A program made the position numbers and the translations under genes. DNA of 64,000 nucleotides from Haemonchus contortus (lineage: Eukaryota > Nematoda > Chromadorea > Rhabditida > Trichostrongylidae), in contig LS997564.1 in the NCBI GenBank assembly GCA_000469685.2, forward strand, positions 1,836,001-1,900,000, written 5' to 3'. Shown piece by piece: positions 1 through 11,264 of the stretch (its first letter is position 1; the number at the start of each line of letters is the position of its first letter). The notes under the pieces are model-generated. The model saw only the letters and a program-made list of their open reading frames with translations. It did no database searches and was not told where the DNA came from.

Positions 1-10
1 TGCAGGGTGG

Positions 11-1363
11 TTGACGGACTTCTTCAATCAGGTCGTCGCAGAGAAGGTGCCTGAGAGCTGGCAACAGAGCACGACGATCCCTATCTGGAAAAAGAAGGGC
101 AGTCCTGGAGACTGCGCTTGCTATCGCCCAAATCGCCTGCTCTCGCACAGCATGAAAATCTTTGAGCGAATTGTGGACAGTCGTATCCGCGACATCGTCG
201 AGCTGACCACCAATCAGTGTGGTTTTGTCTCTGGTTGCAGCACCATTGATGCCATACACGCCACTCGCCTTCTACTAGAAAAGCATCGCGAAAAACGAAG
301 ACCGGTACATCTTGCCTTTCTAGACTTGGAGAAGGCTTTCGACCGCGTTCCGCGTGACGTTATATGGTATGCCTTACGCCAGCATGGCGTTCCCGAAGAG
401 CTCATTGAGTGGGTGCGCATCCTTTACACTAGCCCAAAAAGCCGAGTGCAAACGGCAGCGGGCACATCGACGGATTTCCCTATCTCCGTCGGAGTACACC
501 AGGCCTCTGCGTTATCCCCACTACTTTTTGTTGTCGTCATGGATGCCATTACAAAAGACCTCCAGAAGCCGGCTCCATGGACGCTTCTTTATGCCGATGA
601 TGTGATGCTCGCCAGCGAAGACAAAAGCGAGCTCGAGTCAGAGGTGCAGACCTGGTCCGACCGTCTGGCTAGGTTCGGGCTCAGGTTAAACGTCAAAAAG
701 ACTGAGTACTTGACCACTGATTCGAGCGAGCCAGGCTCTATCAAGATCAATGGCACTGAGCTCACACGGACAACAACCTTCAAGTACCTTGGATCGGCAC
801 TTGCGTCTGACGGCAGCCTGGGTTTTGAAACGAATTCTCGCGTGAATGCAGCGTGGTTGAAGTGGCGCTCAATGACTGGCGTACTCTGCGATAAGAACAT
901 CCCTGAGCGACTCAAATCAAAAATCTACAGAACCGTCATCCGGCCCGTCGCGATTTACGGCGCCGAGTGCTGGCCTACGACCAAAGAAGTAGAAGCTCGT
1001 CTCAGTGCGATGGAGACCAAGATGCTGCGCTGGACAGCCGGAGTAACACGACTAGATCGCATAAGTAATGACGCCATCAGGGAGCGATTCGGTGTAGCGC
1101 CCATTGTCGATAAAATGCGCGAAGCCCGACTCCGTTGGTATGGCCACGTTCTCCGCGCGGACGAAGGCAGTGTTCGTAAGATCGGTCTCAACCTAGACGT
1201 GTCCGGAAGACGGCCTAGAGGGCGCCCAAAGCAGCGATGGCTCGATACGTTGCACGAAGACCTCAAAACGGTTAACATCCACCCCGATCAAGCGTTTAAT
1301 CGGGAGAAGTGGCGTCAACATATCAGAAAAGCGGACCCCGCCTACATGCGGGACAGGCGCTGA
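11..1363 (+). CDS. RTE-type non-LTR retrotransposon, reverse transcriptase part (5' truncated by window)
   Basis: Open frame of 450 residues, open from close to the window edge, so the element probably extends to the left and the endonuclease domain is not in view. Reverse transcriptase motifs are in order: YRP near residue 39, LDLEKAFDRVPRD (about residues 104-116, motif A with catalytic Asp), GVHQASALSPLLF (about 162-174, motif B), LLYADDVML (about 194-202, catalytic YADD). The C-terminal third has a degenerate repeat of W-x-G-H type (RWYGHVLR) and ends in a basic RGRPKQRW segment, as usual in RTE-clade proteins. Motif B normally reads HQGS; here it is HQAS. There is no internal stop, so this is a young copy. 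Role: copies element RNA back into DNA at a nicked target. Family call is secure; mobility is unknown. Confidence 0.93.
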   Translation: MTDFFNQVVAEKVPESWQQSTTIPIWKKKGSPGDCACYRPNRLLSHSMKIFERIVDSRIRDIVELTTNQCGFVSGCSTIDAIHATRLLLEKHREKRRPVHLAFLDLEKAFDRVPRDVIWYALRQHGVPEELIEWVRILYTSPKSRVQTAAGTSTDFPISVGVHQASALSPLLFVVVMDAITKDLQKPAPWTLLYADDVMLASEDKSELESEVQTWSDRLARFGLRLNVKKTEYLTTDSSEPGSIKINGTELTRTTTFKYLGSALASDGSLGFETNSRVNAAWLKWRSMTGVLCDKNIPERLKSKIYRTVIRPVAIYGAECWPTTKEVEARLSAMETKMLRWTAGVTRLDRISNDAIRERFGVAPIVDKMREARLRWYGHVLRADEGSVRKIGLNLDVSGRRPRGRPKQRWLDTLHEDLKTVNIHPDQAFNREKWRQHIRKADPAYMRDRR

Positions 1364-1383
1364 AGAATAAGAAGAAGAAGACG
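1364..1383 (+). repeat. short GAA-rich 3' tail of the RTE element
   Basis: Directly after the stop codon comes a GAATAAGAAGAAGAAGAC-like run. RTE elements characteristically have a very short 3' UTR that ends in a microsatellite, so the element very likely ends here. Confidence 0.6.
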
Positions 1384-2674
1384 TTTGATGTCAAAACCTA
1401 GCGCTTCAAAGAACGATACGCGCTATACCGTAAAGTCCGGTAAAGCAGGAGCATTATGATAAGAAGCAGTCTTATCCCTGTCCCTGTTCACTATGCGCTT
1501 CTTTTTAAATGTCGAACTTACAGCGCCGTGTCTTTGAGGAGGCTACCCTTATCATCTCGAGACCTGCTTGGCCCTTCTTCGGGTTTCCACACACAAAATT
1601 TAATTTATTGATACAGAAGCTCACACTACTATTCCTAGACTGACTCCTAACTTTCTTTTTTTTTCAAATTGCTGTTTGTTTATAAATCTTGGTATTATTA
1701 CGCAGTTTTAAGTATGCAGTTCTATAAAACTGGGTTTTCACTTTGTATCGGAGCCAAAATTCATCTACTGCACAGACTAATCAACAGCTTCGCCTTTCCA
1801 GCATTTCGTATTCAGATACTCGAGTTTCTTATCATAGAACTTGAATTTGAAGGAATAAAACTTACAATTAGTTGAATTGATTCCCTCTGCTTACATACAG
1901 ACCAGACAGCTTTAAATAACGTTGAGAACACATTATGTAGCTTAGTAGTCAAAATAGGTCTGGAAAAATTTCATCCTCTTAAACAACTTAAATGACCAAA
2001 GATGAACCGTGACACATCAGGTACTCAAGACGCTGAATTTCAAGAGAAGGACAATACTAAATAGTATCAACCTTACAAAATATCAAGATGTTCATATATA
2101 TATATAGAGGAATATAAAAAATCAATGAAGTGACGGAGGGTGAGGCCGGTGAAGGTCTCCATTCCCACCCATGCCGGCCCCGATGATCAAACCTCAAATC
2201 GAAACTCCTTTAGATCAACAAAACCCTCCATTCTCCCGAAATTAACTATTTCCTATAACATTGGTAGGGGAGGTAAAAACTGATAACATAACGTAAAACT
2301 GATAACGTAACCTTAGTGGTGAAGTCTTACTTGGTACTATTCATTGGTATGGATGGCTGTGGAAATTACCGAGTCACCTTTGTTCACTAAGGCCTTGAAG
2401 AGTCAAATTAGGATTACTATTCCACTGGACATAGCAATAGAGCGAGGCCTGGATTCAATTGTGGAATTCTGAAAACATTACACTACAGAGGGATTCGGAA
2501 ACAACATGAGAGTTTGTTTTCAATTGGTCGATGGTGGTCTGTCCGGATTCGTTGGAGGACTGTTTAATGTTTATATTAGACCTTATCGTAGTTCCCGCAA
2601 AAACAATGAAATCGAACACATCAGTATCGGTTTCGAGGCTTTTGCTCGTGCTCCTACCTCGCGGTCAATGAGCT
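1384..2674. other. noncoding stretch upstream of CUB-A
   Basis: AT-rich sequence with only short open frames of no recognisable content, a short TA run near 2092-2106 and no splice-consistent exons. It should hold the promoter and 5' UTR of CUB-A, but I see no specific regulatory motif. Confidence 0.5.
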
Positions 2675-5600
2675 ATGAAACCATTTCGGTCTTCATTTTG
2701 GCCTACCTACTTCATAATCGCAGCAGCAGCCGTATTCTCGCAAATCAACGCTGACTACGGCAAGCTCTGAATGCTACTGGTTGGATACCCTTCCACCTAA
2801 TCTAATTCCTCTATTGTTACAGATGATGACGATTGCGGTTGCCCACATCGTTCCTACGGGGAGGAGTATGACAGCGGTGAAATCAAGCGATGGGTTCATT
2901 CACATAGCTGTGAATCTGAACATTGTATTTTTCAGGTATTTTTTACCTTGAAGTTCATGGGAAGGTGGTTCCCGACCTTGTTACAGTTCTATTACGGTAA
3001 TGTGGTACCAATATGTAGTTTAACGGACAAAATCACTCTTATACTAGAGGTTCTCCTGAAATAAACATTGCCACTTTGCCATATGTTTACAATGTCGTTA
3101 AGTAACACCACTGTTTACATTTATGTGATGTTTACATAAGTTATAGGTTCGAAATTACGAAAATAAACTCAAAAACCATTGCCGATATTGTCGTCTTGTC
3201 TTGAATTCAATTTGTTTTGGATTAGTTTTGACTCATACCCTGAACATTTCCTTCTGTGAAGCATTGAGTATCTAAATGAATAAATAAAAAAATAAATAAA
3301 TGGATATAAGTTAATAAATAAATAAATAAATAGTTAATCAATAAGAAATCAGAAAGTCGGGTTTGAGTAAAGCTGAATCACACGGATTTCCAATTTTTTA
3401 TATGGGCAGCAACCATTTTTTTCGCGGTTTGATTACAAATCATTTCCAGGTGGAACCAGGAAGCAACTCGAGTCTGATGCTCTCCCTTGAATCTATCACA
3501 TTGAACTCTTACGATTCTCTGAAGCTTTCTCAATACTTTGTGATAAACGAGACCGAAGTTGTCTCGCTTCATTATGTCGACCTGAGCAGGTAAGATCACC
3601 TAGAAATTTGGAAAGTTGTTAAAATTAACCTCGGAGAAAAGGACAAGTGGAGACTTCCTAAGAATTTCTCACACCGGTTTGGCTAGGGCCATTTTGAATG
3701 ACTGTTAGCCGACGGTTTTGGAAAGTATTCTAGCATAATTAAGCTCATACCGACGGTCTATATTCTTTGCCGGTGTTGGAGTTGGCTTTGAAATCGAGTA
3801 CAAGTTCCAGCAAAGGAGATGGTACGGTTCATCGTCATTCACGCTCTCTTTCGAACGAGTTGGACCAGGTAATGAAGTACCGTTAGAAGGTTCTATACCT
3901 TTAAAAAGGGGGGGGGGTATATATGAAGAAGTTAATTTCTATAATATTTCCCTATATAGCTCACCAACGATATTCAAAAAGAGCTCGAATTGAATTTATC
4001 ACATAATGCGATTTCCATTCGGCGCAGACGAAGAAATGAATTCAGAGCTATGAGAAACTTGTACTGTTTACTGGGAGAAAAACTACTGATTATATAGATG
4101 TTATTATTCTTGTGCCCTGTGAGTTTTTGGGTATGCGGTGATGGAAAAAGTCGTGGGGCTAATCAAAACCCTATATGAGATTTCTGACCTTCGATTTCGC
4201 CTCTCATTCGCATATGTAGGGCGTACGTCGCCAATACAGTGGTTGGCGGTGGTCAGCGGAAGTACAGATCAATGGATGTACTTACAATAATCCTCCCAAA
4301 CAAGTCTATTTACCCGACTCCGGAAAGATGGAAAGCTTGGCCGGTCTAGAAGAGTCGGGATCAAGTCCGACCACGCGAATGCGATAGTGCATCACTTACC
4401 CTTTTCGGTTAATTTTGAAAGTGCCCACAGATTCGACTCCAGAACCCACAAGGTTTTTTCAATCGCGGGAGTTAAGTACGAAGAGTTGATGCTTCCATTC
4501 TCCCAGACAGATCGGTATCGATCAAGAACCCCGTGGAAACTAATGGGGTTAAGCTGGGGGGATATCGATCCGTGGTTGAATTCCCGTGCAATCCGTATGT
4601 TAACTGCTTTTGTGAACATGAAGTGGCTGCGATTAGAGGCTTAGGTTACTAAACATGGAGACTCACTGAGCTCTATTCCAGACATCAAGACCTGCCCATT
4701 TCCATTACTTCGTTCGTCTGTAGACTTCACAAACGTTCCAGATATCGAAAGACTGGGACCAATACGTAGGTACCTCATAATTACTAAAGTCACGCTGTTC
4801 AGCAAATGATCTGATGGACGAAGAAGAGAAGTTACAGGCTGCCCTTTTCGAATCCTTCCGTCAGTATCGGGTCGGAAAATCCTCTTAAAATTTCATGATA
4901 TCCGAGGAACGATTTTCTATGAGAAGCAAGAAAATGGTTATCTGAGGTGAGTCGAAAACGCTTTCTACAGCAAATGTCTATTCCTTCGATCATTTCTGTT
5001 CTTGAAGTTCGCTCGGAACCTGCAGTTCGGAAATGGTGAGGTATTTTTCTAGTAAGTTGGTATCTTCAATTGTAAACAAAAATTATCATTAATATTATAT
5101 AATTTATTCAAAAAATATGCTCGTCAAAGGAAGCCAAGTCGAGGTTTGATTCTATGCATTCAAAAGCCCATTCGATTCCTGAGTTGCCTTGACTGAATTC
5201 CAAAGCTCTGAAGCCTCAGAGAGATTTTTGTAACATTATTGTATTTTCAGGGCTATACCATCCGAGGTTGTTAAGCTGCATTCCACTTCGGACTACATAG
5301 ACTTCGTGCTGGAGAGCTTATCTCCTCATCACCTCCCGCGCTACAACATCACCTTCAAGGAACTCACCGAAGATCGTAAGCTGATTCTTCTAGCTAGTCT
5401 CACTACTGCGCAGACTGCCCTTCACCACACCACATGCTTGAAATTGGGACTATGCAACTAAGCCGGTTGGGCTGTCAATCTAGCCGTGACTGGAATCTAC
5501 CCTCAAGTATAACTTTTGAGGAGATTAAGTTTAGTGTATCGGAGATATCCGTCGTAGTCAAATCTGAACGTTCCACTTTAGACCATGAGATTCCTTCAGA

Positions 5601-8600
5601 CCATGAGATTCGTTCCCAAACCAGCTATACTCATAGATCTGCCTTGTAAAAACTACACTTCTGCGAACTGGCTGATGCTTACTGGCTCAAAAGCAGTACT
5701 GTCACCTCTGAGGGCGAAGCAACCTGACTCGGATCCAAAACATACCAAGGCCTGAGAACTATGTATTTCAGCTTGTCACTGTGATAAAAGTGACGTGTTT
5801 GTGGGCAGTAAACCGGTCTACATCACATCACCAGGATTTCCGGAAATATACTGCTCGAATTTCCGTTGCAAAAGGCGTTTCGTTCACAACGATACATTAC
5901 GCCATGATTCTGAGCTGACATTCGTTGTTACTGTGCATTTCCTTAGTACTGAGAAATTCGACTACATTCAGTTTTCTTCGGATGGAATCAGTATGGAAAG
6001 GTTTGCTTCCGAAAAATGCCATTAGGCGTTTGTACTCTGAGCCTGGTAGTGATTTCGAGGTGCTTATCTTGAGGCTGAATGGCACCCACGAAGATGTTCG
6101 GTTGGTGTTCACTGGGGACATTATGGAGACAGAGTTCGTTACGGATGAGGCGATTGTACGCCATGGATATAATATGTCCGTTGAATCGATTCAAATTCCT
6201 ACAGGTATGAAGTTTTTTTTTTGCAAAGATTAGGCAAAGATAGAAGGTCGTTCGAAAGGAGGAGGCTGGAAGTTTTAGAATAGTCCTGTTCTTCTAAAAG
6301 GTTCCAGCTCTCATAGAACTACTGTCTAGGAAGACTTGTATGCGCATGACATATCCGACTTCGACTTTTTTGGTTCGAACTGCCTCGAATATAAGCTCAC
6401 TAAGGTTTTGTCTAAGAAAAAACAAGTAAAGATAATATGTTTCAATTAAAATTACCCGAGCAGCCCCCTAAATTTGATACTTGTTAAATCCATGTATCAT
6501 TAGGCTGGAATGAAATCTCTAAATTTCTATTAGAATTCCGAATTTGCAGAATGCCTTTGCCCTCACAAGGGAGTAAAAACTATGCCAACTAAGGGCGACG
6601 TCAGAATGGATATACCGGATTACTGTCTAGTCGTCTACTGTAAATGGACTATCCCATCTATAACACGTGATATGGTAATTTTTGAAGTGATCATTTTTTT
6701 AAATTACGCCTCACAAATATGCTTTTTCTTTATAATCTGCGCTATATTGCAGAAGTTCGCTGCACTGTTCAACTTCACGTCAGAAGCTGATATGCTCACA
6801 GTAACAACCGGAAATGACATACGACAGTTAGTAATAAGAATATACATAAAAACTTTCACCGACTATAATTCCCGTCACCCACGAATTGCGCCAGCTTTCT
6901 CCTCTGTAAGACCCCTTCTCGAAAACAATAGAGGCCAGATGCAGCCGAGATGGTCAGAAGCATCAAACGCGTTGAAGGAGGAGATATCACAGCCATAGGG
7001 GGCTTCAAGGTAGTAATTTACGATGAAAGTAACAATAGTAATATAACAGCGCATATTAATGCCAATAATATATCATATTTAAATTTTTATATTATACAAT
7101 ATAGGATAGGACATAGATATTGAATGGTTATAGAAATAATATACAGCACAATGACACATGTGGCGTCTAAATACTTTTTACAAAAATACTGTCCAAACTT
7201 CCAGGATGCAGTGCGGGACACCCGAAGCGCAACTAGTGAGATAAAAACGAAATCTACTACTCTTTTGTAATGGTATAGTGAAAATGCCAATAGTCGCGGG
7301 GCGGGTCTGGGGCTGACAACCCGATATGACCCACCCATAAGGCAGTTGTTGCTTTCTCAGACTCACTTTGGCCCCCACATGTCCACCCAAACTTCTATGC
7401 ATATGTAGTTGCTTATCCATTATTGCTGTGGTTTCCAGGCTTTTCTCTATCTCGGGGAAACTTGCCAGAAGACAATGGGAAATTTCGAAAAGTTCACAAC
7501 CGGTCACCATTCTGTACGAGCGCAATGTGCAAGCAAATTCATCATTACCATCTGCGATGACATCATTTCTCGTCAGTTGGATGCCCAGTGAAGGTCAAGA
7601 TTCACATTGGAGCTGCCTTGATGAAAGCAGCGGACAGCACGTACTGCTTTTCTTCCTTTTAGGGTGTTCTTGTGACAACGGCTCGATAAAGACTGCAGTT
7701 GTTGGCGAGTGGGATGTGCTGACGTCGCCAGCGTATCCCCTATCATACTGTAACGACATGCTGTGCGTCACAAGGATCGTCGCTCCAGAAGGGTAATCCA
7801 ATTATTTGATCAACAAAATTACTAGTAAGTTTTTGTAATGAAAGTAGGAAACTGAAAAGAGGGACTTTAGACTTGGTTTCCGCTCTCTGGGTTAGGGGGC
7901 CACTCTGGAGGTGGAGAATCAAGAAGCAAAGGGAGTGCGACCAGGCAGCTGTGGCATTGTGAATTGCTATTACCTCAACCAACATTAGATATCCAACTAA
8001 AAGGTCAGGAATTCTTCAGTTGCGCGGAATCAATCAGTCGATACGAATCCGACCCGGGGCAGAATTCTGATCCCGAGGTGCAACAACTGTAGGAAGCCTC
8101 TTGAGCAGCAATACAGTTACAGTTACAGCGCATTGTGTAGCAAATTCCATTGGCGGTAGGGAGCGAGCGGTGAGTTCGAACTCTGACTTACGGCTACTTA
8201 CCCATCTAATGTGCGCCATACCTATGTGATGATCTGCTAGTGCTGGGAAGTACCACACTCCCATCATCACGTAATCACCACAATAATGCCTCCTACCAAA
8301 AACCAGAACCTCTTTAGTGGATTACGTACCACATCATCAGCGACACGGAACTCTTGTACAATTATTCGGAACCTGTCGTTCCATTCAACCTATCAAAAAC
8401 AATCGAAATATCGAGATTTGATCAGTAACGACTAGTTTGCAGGCATCATGTCGTACTGAATATTACCGACTTCTACACAGAACCCTACAACGATGTACTC
8501 GCGTTATTCGATGGATGGAATATTACAGGGAGGCACATAGAGGTGTACGTGGAAATTCGAAATTCTGATTCTTTAACATCATTGGAAAGCAGATCCTTCG

Positions 8601-11264
8601 ACGGCGTCATTTCATGAATAGGGAGTAAAAACTGAGATCCCCAAAGGAATGCTGCGAGGCAGAAAACTAACTAAGGAAACCGATTGACCCCACTAAAATG
8701 AGACATTGCTCTCAGCGAGACAACTACATAGCTAAGAATTGTAGCAACATAGCAGAAAAGGTTATACAACTAGCAATACCAGAATTGGAAATAAGGAGTC
8801 TGGAAATTTATTGTAAAAAAGTGGAAAATGGTTTCAAACTTAAGAAGCGACGTATTGGACGGAAGTTTAGGTGAAGCTCCCTACTTTTACTCGAGAGATT
8901 CACATGAAAGGAAGTTGCCCACAAATGGAAATTTCTACCATGGTCCCGCTATCGCTTCACAACAACATTCGTCGTAGAACAAAGTGAAACCAGTTGCTTA
9001 CTTGAGTAATACTCTCGTGAAGTGCGAGCGCGAAAGTTTGGGGAAAGGAGAATAGGCATAAAATAGCCAATTTTGTAAAATGCTCAACTTAAGCAATCAG
9101 TATGCAACAATTAAAATAGATATCGTTATATAATTTGTCGTCCCTATTGGATTCGCCTTTGGGGTCAAATGCACACCATTTACTCTGGAGTTTGTTTACT
9201 ATCTCCCTTCACATAGTAAAAGAGCGAAGTGCACCCAGGGAAACCCTACATGAAGTCCTACTCAGTATCCACCAATCCACTTAAGGATCTGTATCGTACC
9301 CCAAATTCGTCTTTCCAATTATTTCTCATTTTGAAGGTTTCATGGAAAGAAAAGATTCCCATATCTCATTCGAAACAGCAACGAGACATTATCGCTTGTT
9401 TTCAAATCGGACCATGAAGTCTACTACCAAGGATTTCGACTTCTTTTTTCAGCTGGTATGTTTTCACTGATTCATAGCAAGTTCGACTTCTCGCAAAACT
9501 ATATTGTCGCACTCTTGCTTCTTCTATTCCAAAACCACAAAGCGAGTTCTTCAATAGTTTGCCAGTGCTTAAATTCTATGTAATTCGAAAACCCGACACG
9601 CCATATGTACGTCGATAAAGAATCGTACTGTGTTCCGATAGGATTGAATCAAAACAACTGAACAGCCTTTCATCAGCAATCTTCCAACCCCGGTTCGGTT
9701 GTTCCTGCTATAACTGTCGGGATACAAAAAGTCCACGTTATTGGAACCAGCCAGGTTGTCGTGCTGTATAATCGCTTGTAAGGCAGAACATCGAGAGAGC
9801 GGAAGATTGCTTGCCGAATTCGACAGTACTCGTGGAATGACGGGATCAAGACTGAATAGAACGAAGACGATGTTCATAAAGAACGGGCTGGTACAGATCC
9901 TGTTATGCCAAACGAAACGAATATTTCCAGATGCTCCAGCTAGGTTTACTCCGTTCGAGAAGTCAACATGATGAATGACCTAGCTCCTAGCTGAGCACAT
10001 CAGAACGCGCAGCGTGGGGAGCATTCAAGAACATCGACGGAACAGTGAAGAAGACAAAAAACATCTGACTGCGCTCTTACCTTTTCGACTTCCTGTTCCT
10101 AGATACGCGTCATTGTGGGAGACTTGAACTCGACCCAACTAGGATTGATAGGAGATCAGGATCATTCAAATGGAGAGAATCGATTATCAACGGGACGAAA
10201 GTTGACATGCGGGGTGATACCTTAGTTTTCAAATCTATCCTTCGATGTTTTATCATTACCATGAATGTGACTTATGGATTTAGAAATGAATTTAGGAGCC
10301 TCCTTGAGCAGATCATTTCGATTACTTATTATTCGATTTCAGAACCCAACGAGGATGTCCATTCCGAGGCCCATTCATCCGTACACTTTTCTACCATAAT
10401 CATCATACTACTATCAATTATGCTCGTCGCCACCGTCATCTTTGCAGTGTTCAGGCGGTATGCTACAGAACACTTTTAGAAAAACGTGCTATACGCTCGC
10501 GCAGCAACTATTCCCGAGCTTGCTTGACTGGCCAGATGCGGTCAGACTGGTCAGAGCCTAGTAGATGCTCATGTTTTCACTACTAACCCAGAATATTCTC
10601 TAATTATTTACCAAGCGACCCAGAAGGAAGTACGAAGATGGGATTCGATTCTCAAACTAAGCGCCCTTAGCTGCTTTTGAAGTAGTTGGCCTGCCTTTGC
10701 TGCTATTATTTTTGGTTACTCTTAAGAAGACCTTGTCGTCATCCACCATTTCAAGTTACCTCTTTTCAGAGTGCCCGTGCGATTCGAAAACCCGCTCTAT
10801 GTAGCTTCCGTCAGCTATTCCGATCGTGCCGAGTATGTTTCACGATACCTTGTTCAAGTTTTGGATAGCAATATCCAAAAAAGTTGAAAAAATTGAAACA
10901 AGTCGCACTGTAATTGATACGATGACAATTCCAACAGAATAGTAAAGGATAACGTTTTCTGGAGTTAACTGATCCCGTCCAAGGGATTCACCCCGCATCT
11001 GACATGAATTCAGAATAGTATGTAGTGGAGCAGTGAATGCGTATTTGTCCAATGCAGTAAGTTGCGTTGACCAGCTAATGTACAAGTCAGTGCTTATACC
11101 CTCCCAAACGATTCTGCTAAAAATCAGCTGACCCTCTCCCCCCACCCCTTATATCAAGAATAATAAGAGTAAATTTAGTAATGGTTATCTAAAATCGTTT
11201 ACTTTATCCCATCTTAAAAGCTACTTTTTACAGGTCAAGGAATGGCAGTGACATATTTTCTTGA
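2675..11264 (+). CDS. CUB-A: CUB-repeat type I membrane protein, 18-exon model
   Basis: Model exons: 2675-2759, 2823-2935, 3450-3589, 3744-3868, 4682-4765, 4838-4946, 5251-5375, 5772-6000, 6050-6204, 6550-6674, 6753-6826, 7439-7593, 7663-7792, 8443-8544, 9337-9455, 10343-10457, 10770-10832, 11234-11264. They sum to 2079 nt, an exact multiple of three (692 residues), and phases agree at every junction. Residues 1-26 look like a signal peptide (MKPFRSSFWPTYFIIAAAAV). CUB-like modules start at C-x-C near residues 34, 262, 390 and 508 (CGC, CHC, CLC, CSC) and show SPGFPEIYC or SPAYPLSYC cores and FDYIQFSS or YNDVLALFDG turns. A less typical CPF region lies at about 156-260. A membrane helix lies at about 639-660, then a 30-residue tail. 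The first intron needs a GC donor. The last exon is the weakest call. CUB domains bind proteins or glycans outside the cell; the partner is unknown. The paralogue follows directly downstream. Confidence 0.8.
3278..3335. repeat. AAAT-type microsatellite in CUB-A intron 2
   Basis: Tandem AAAT/AATA units with a few interruptions, within the intron between exons 2 and 3. Confidence 0.8.
4195..4395 (-). repeat. dispersed tRNA-like SINE repeat, copy 1
   Basis: On the minus strand it reads GTAAGTGATGCACTATCGC, then a GGACTTGATCC box, then GTCGGGTAAATAGAC and GGGAGGATTATTG. This is the same order of blocks as the copies at 16935, 46005, 46870 and 49170. The first blocks resemble a pol III promoter B box. 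It lies in CUB-A intron 4. Confidence 0.55.
9690..10210 (+). pseudogene. decayed non-LTR retroelement fragments in CUB-A intron 14
   Basis: Around 9785-9905 the plus strand encodes GRLLAEFDSTRGMTGSRLNR followed by TKTMFIKNGLV. This resembles the segment after the catalytic box in hookworm RT-endonuclease proteins (family recalled, not searched). Around 9970-10080 come MNDLAP and, in another frame, RAAWGAFKNIDGTVKKTKNI, the next segment of the same protein. At about 10103-10125 a VIVGDLN motif recalls the endonuclease domain, which belongs upstream. Frames change and stops intervene, so this is a dead, probably rearranged remnant. It does not affect the splicing model of the host gene. Confidence 0.55.

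Noticed and set aside
214..1278. Minus-strand and shifted open frames within the RTE reverse transcriptase
   Set aside because: They are antisense or out-of-frame shadows of a long frame with ordered RT motifs.
6001..6025. A 25-nt intron (GT...AG) in CUB-A
   Set aside because: It would restore the frame but is shorter than known nematode introns. The 49-nt intron ending at 6049 uses the same donor and is also in frame.
9337..9400. Apparent frameshift in CUB-A exon 14 relative to CUB-B
   Set aside because: A one-base loss upstream and a one-base gain downstream cancel out. In the correct frame both exons read FP(Y/N)LIR...NETLSLVFKSDH and both are 119 nt long.
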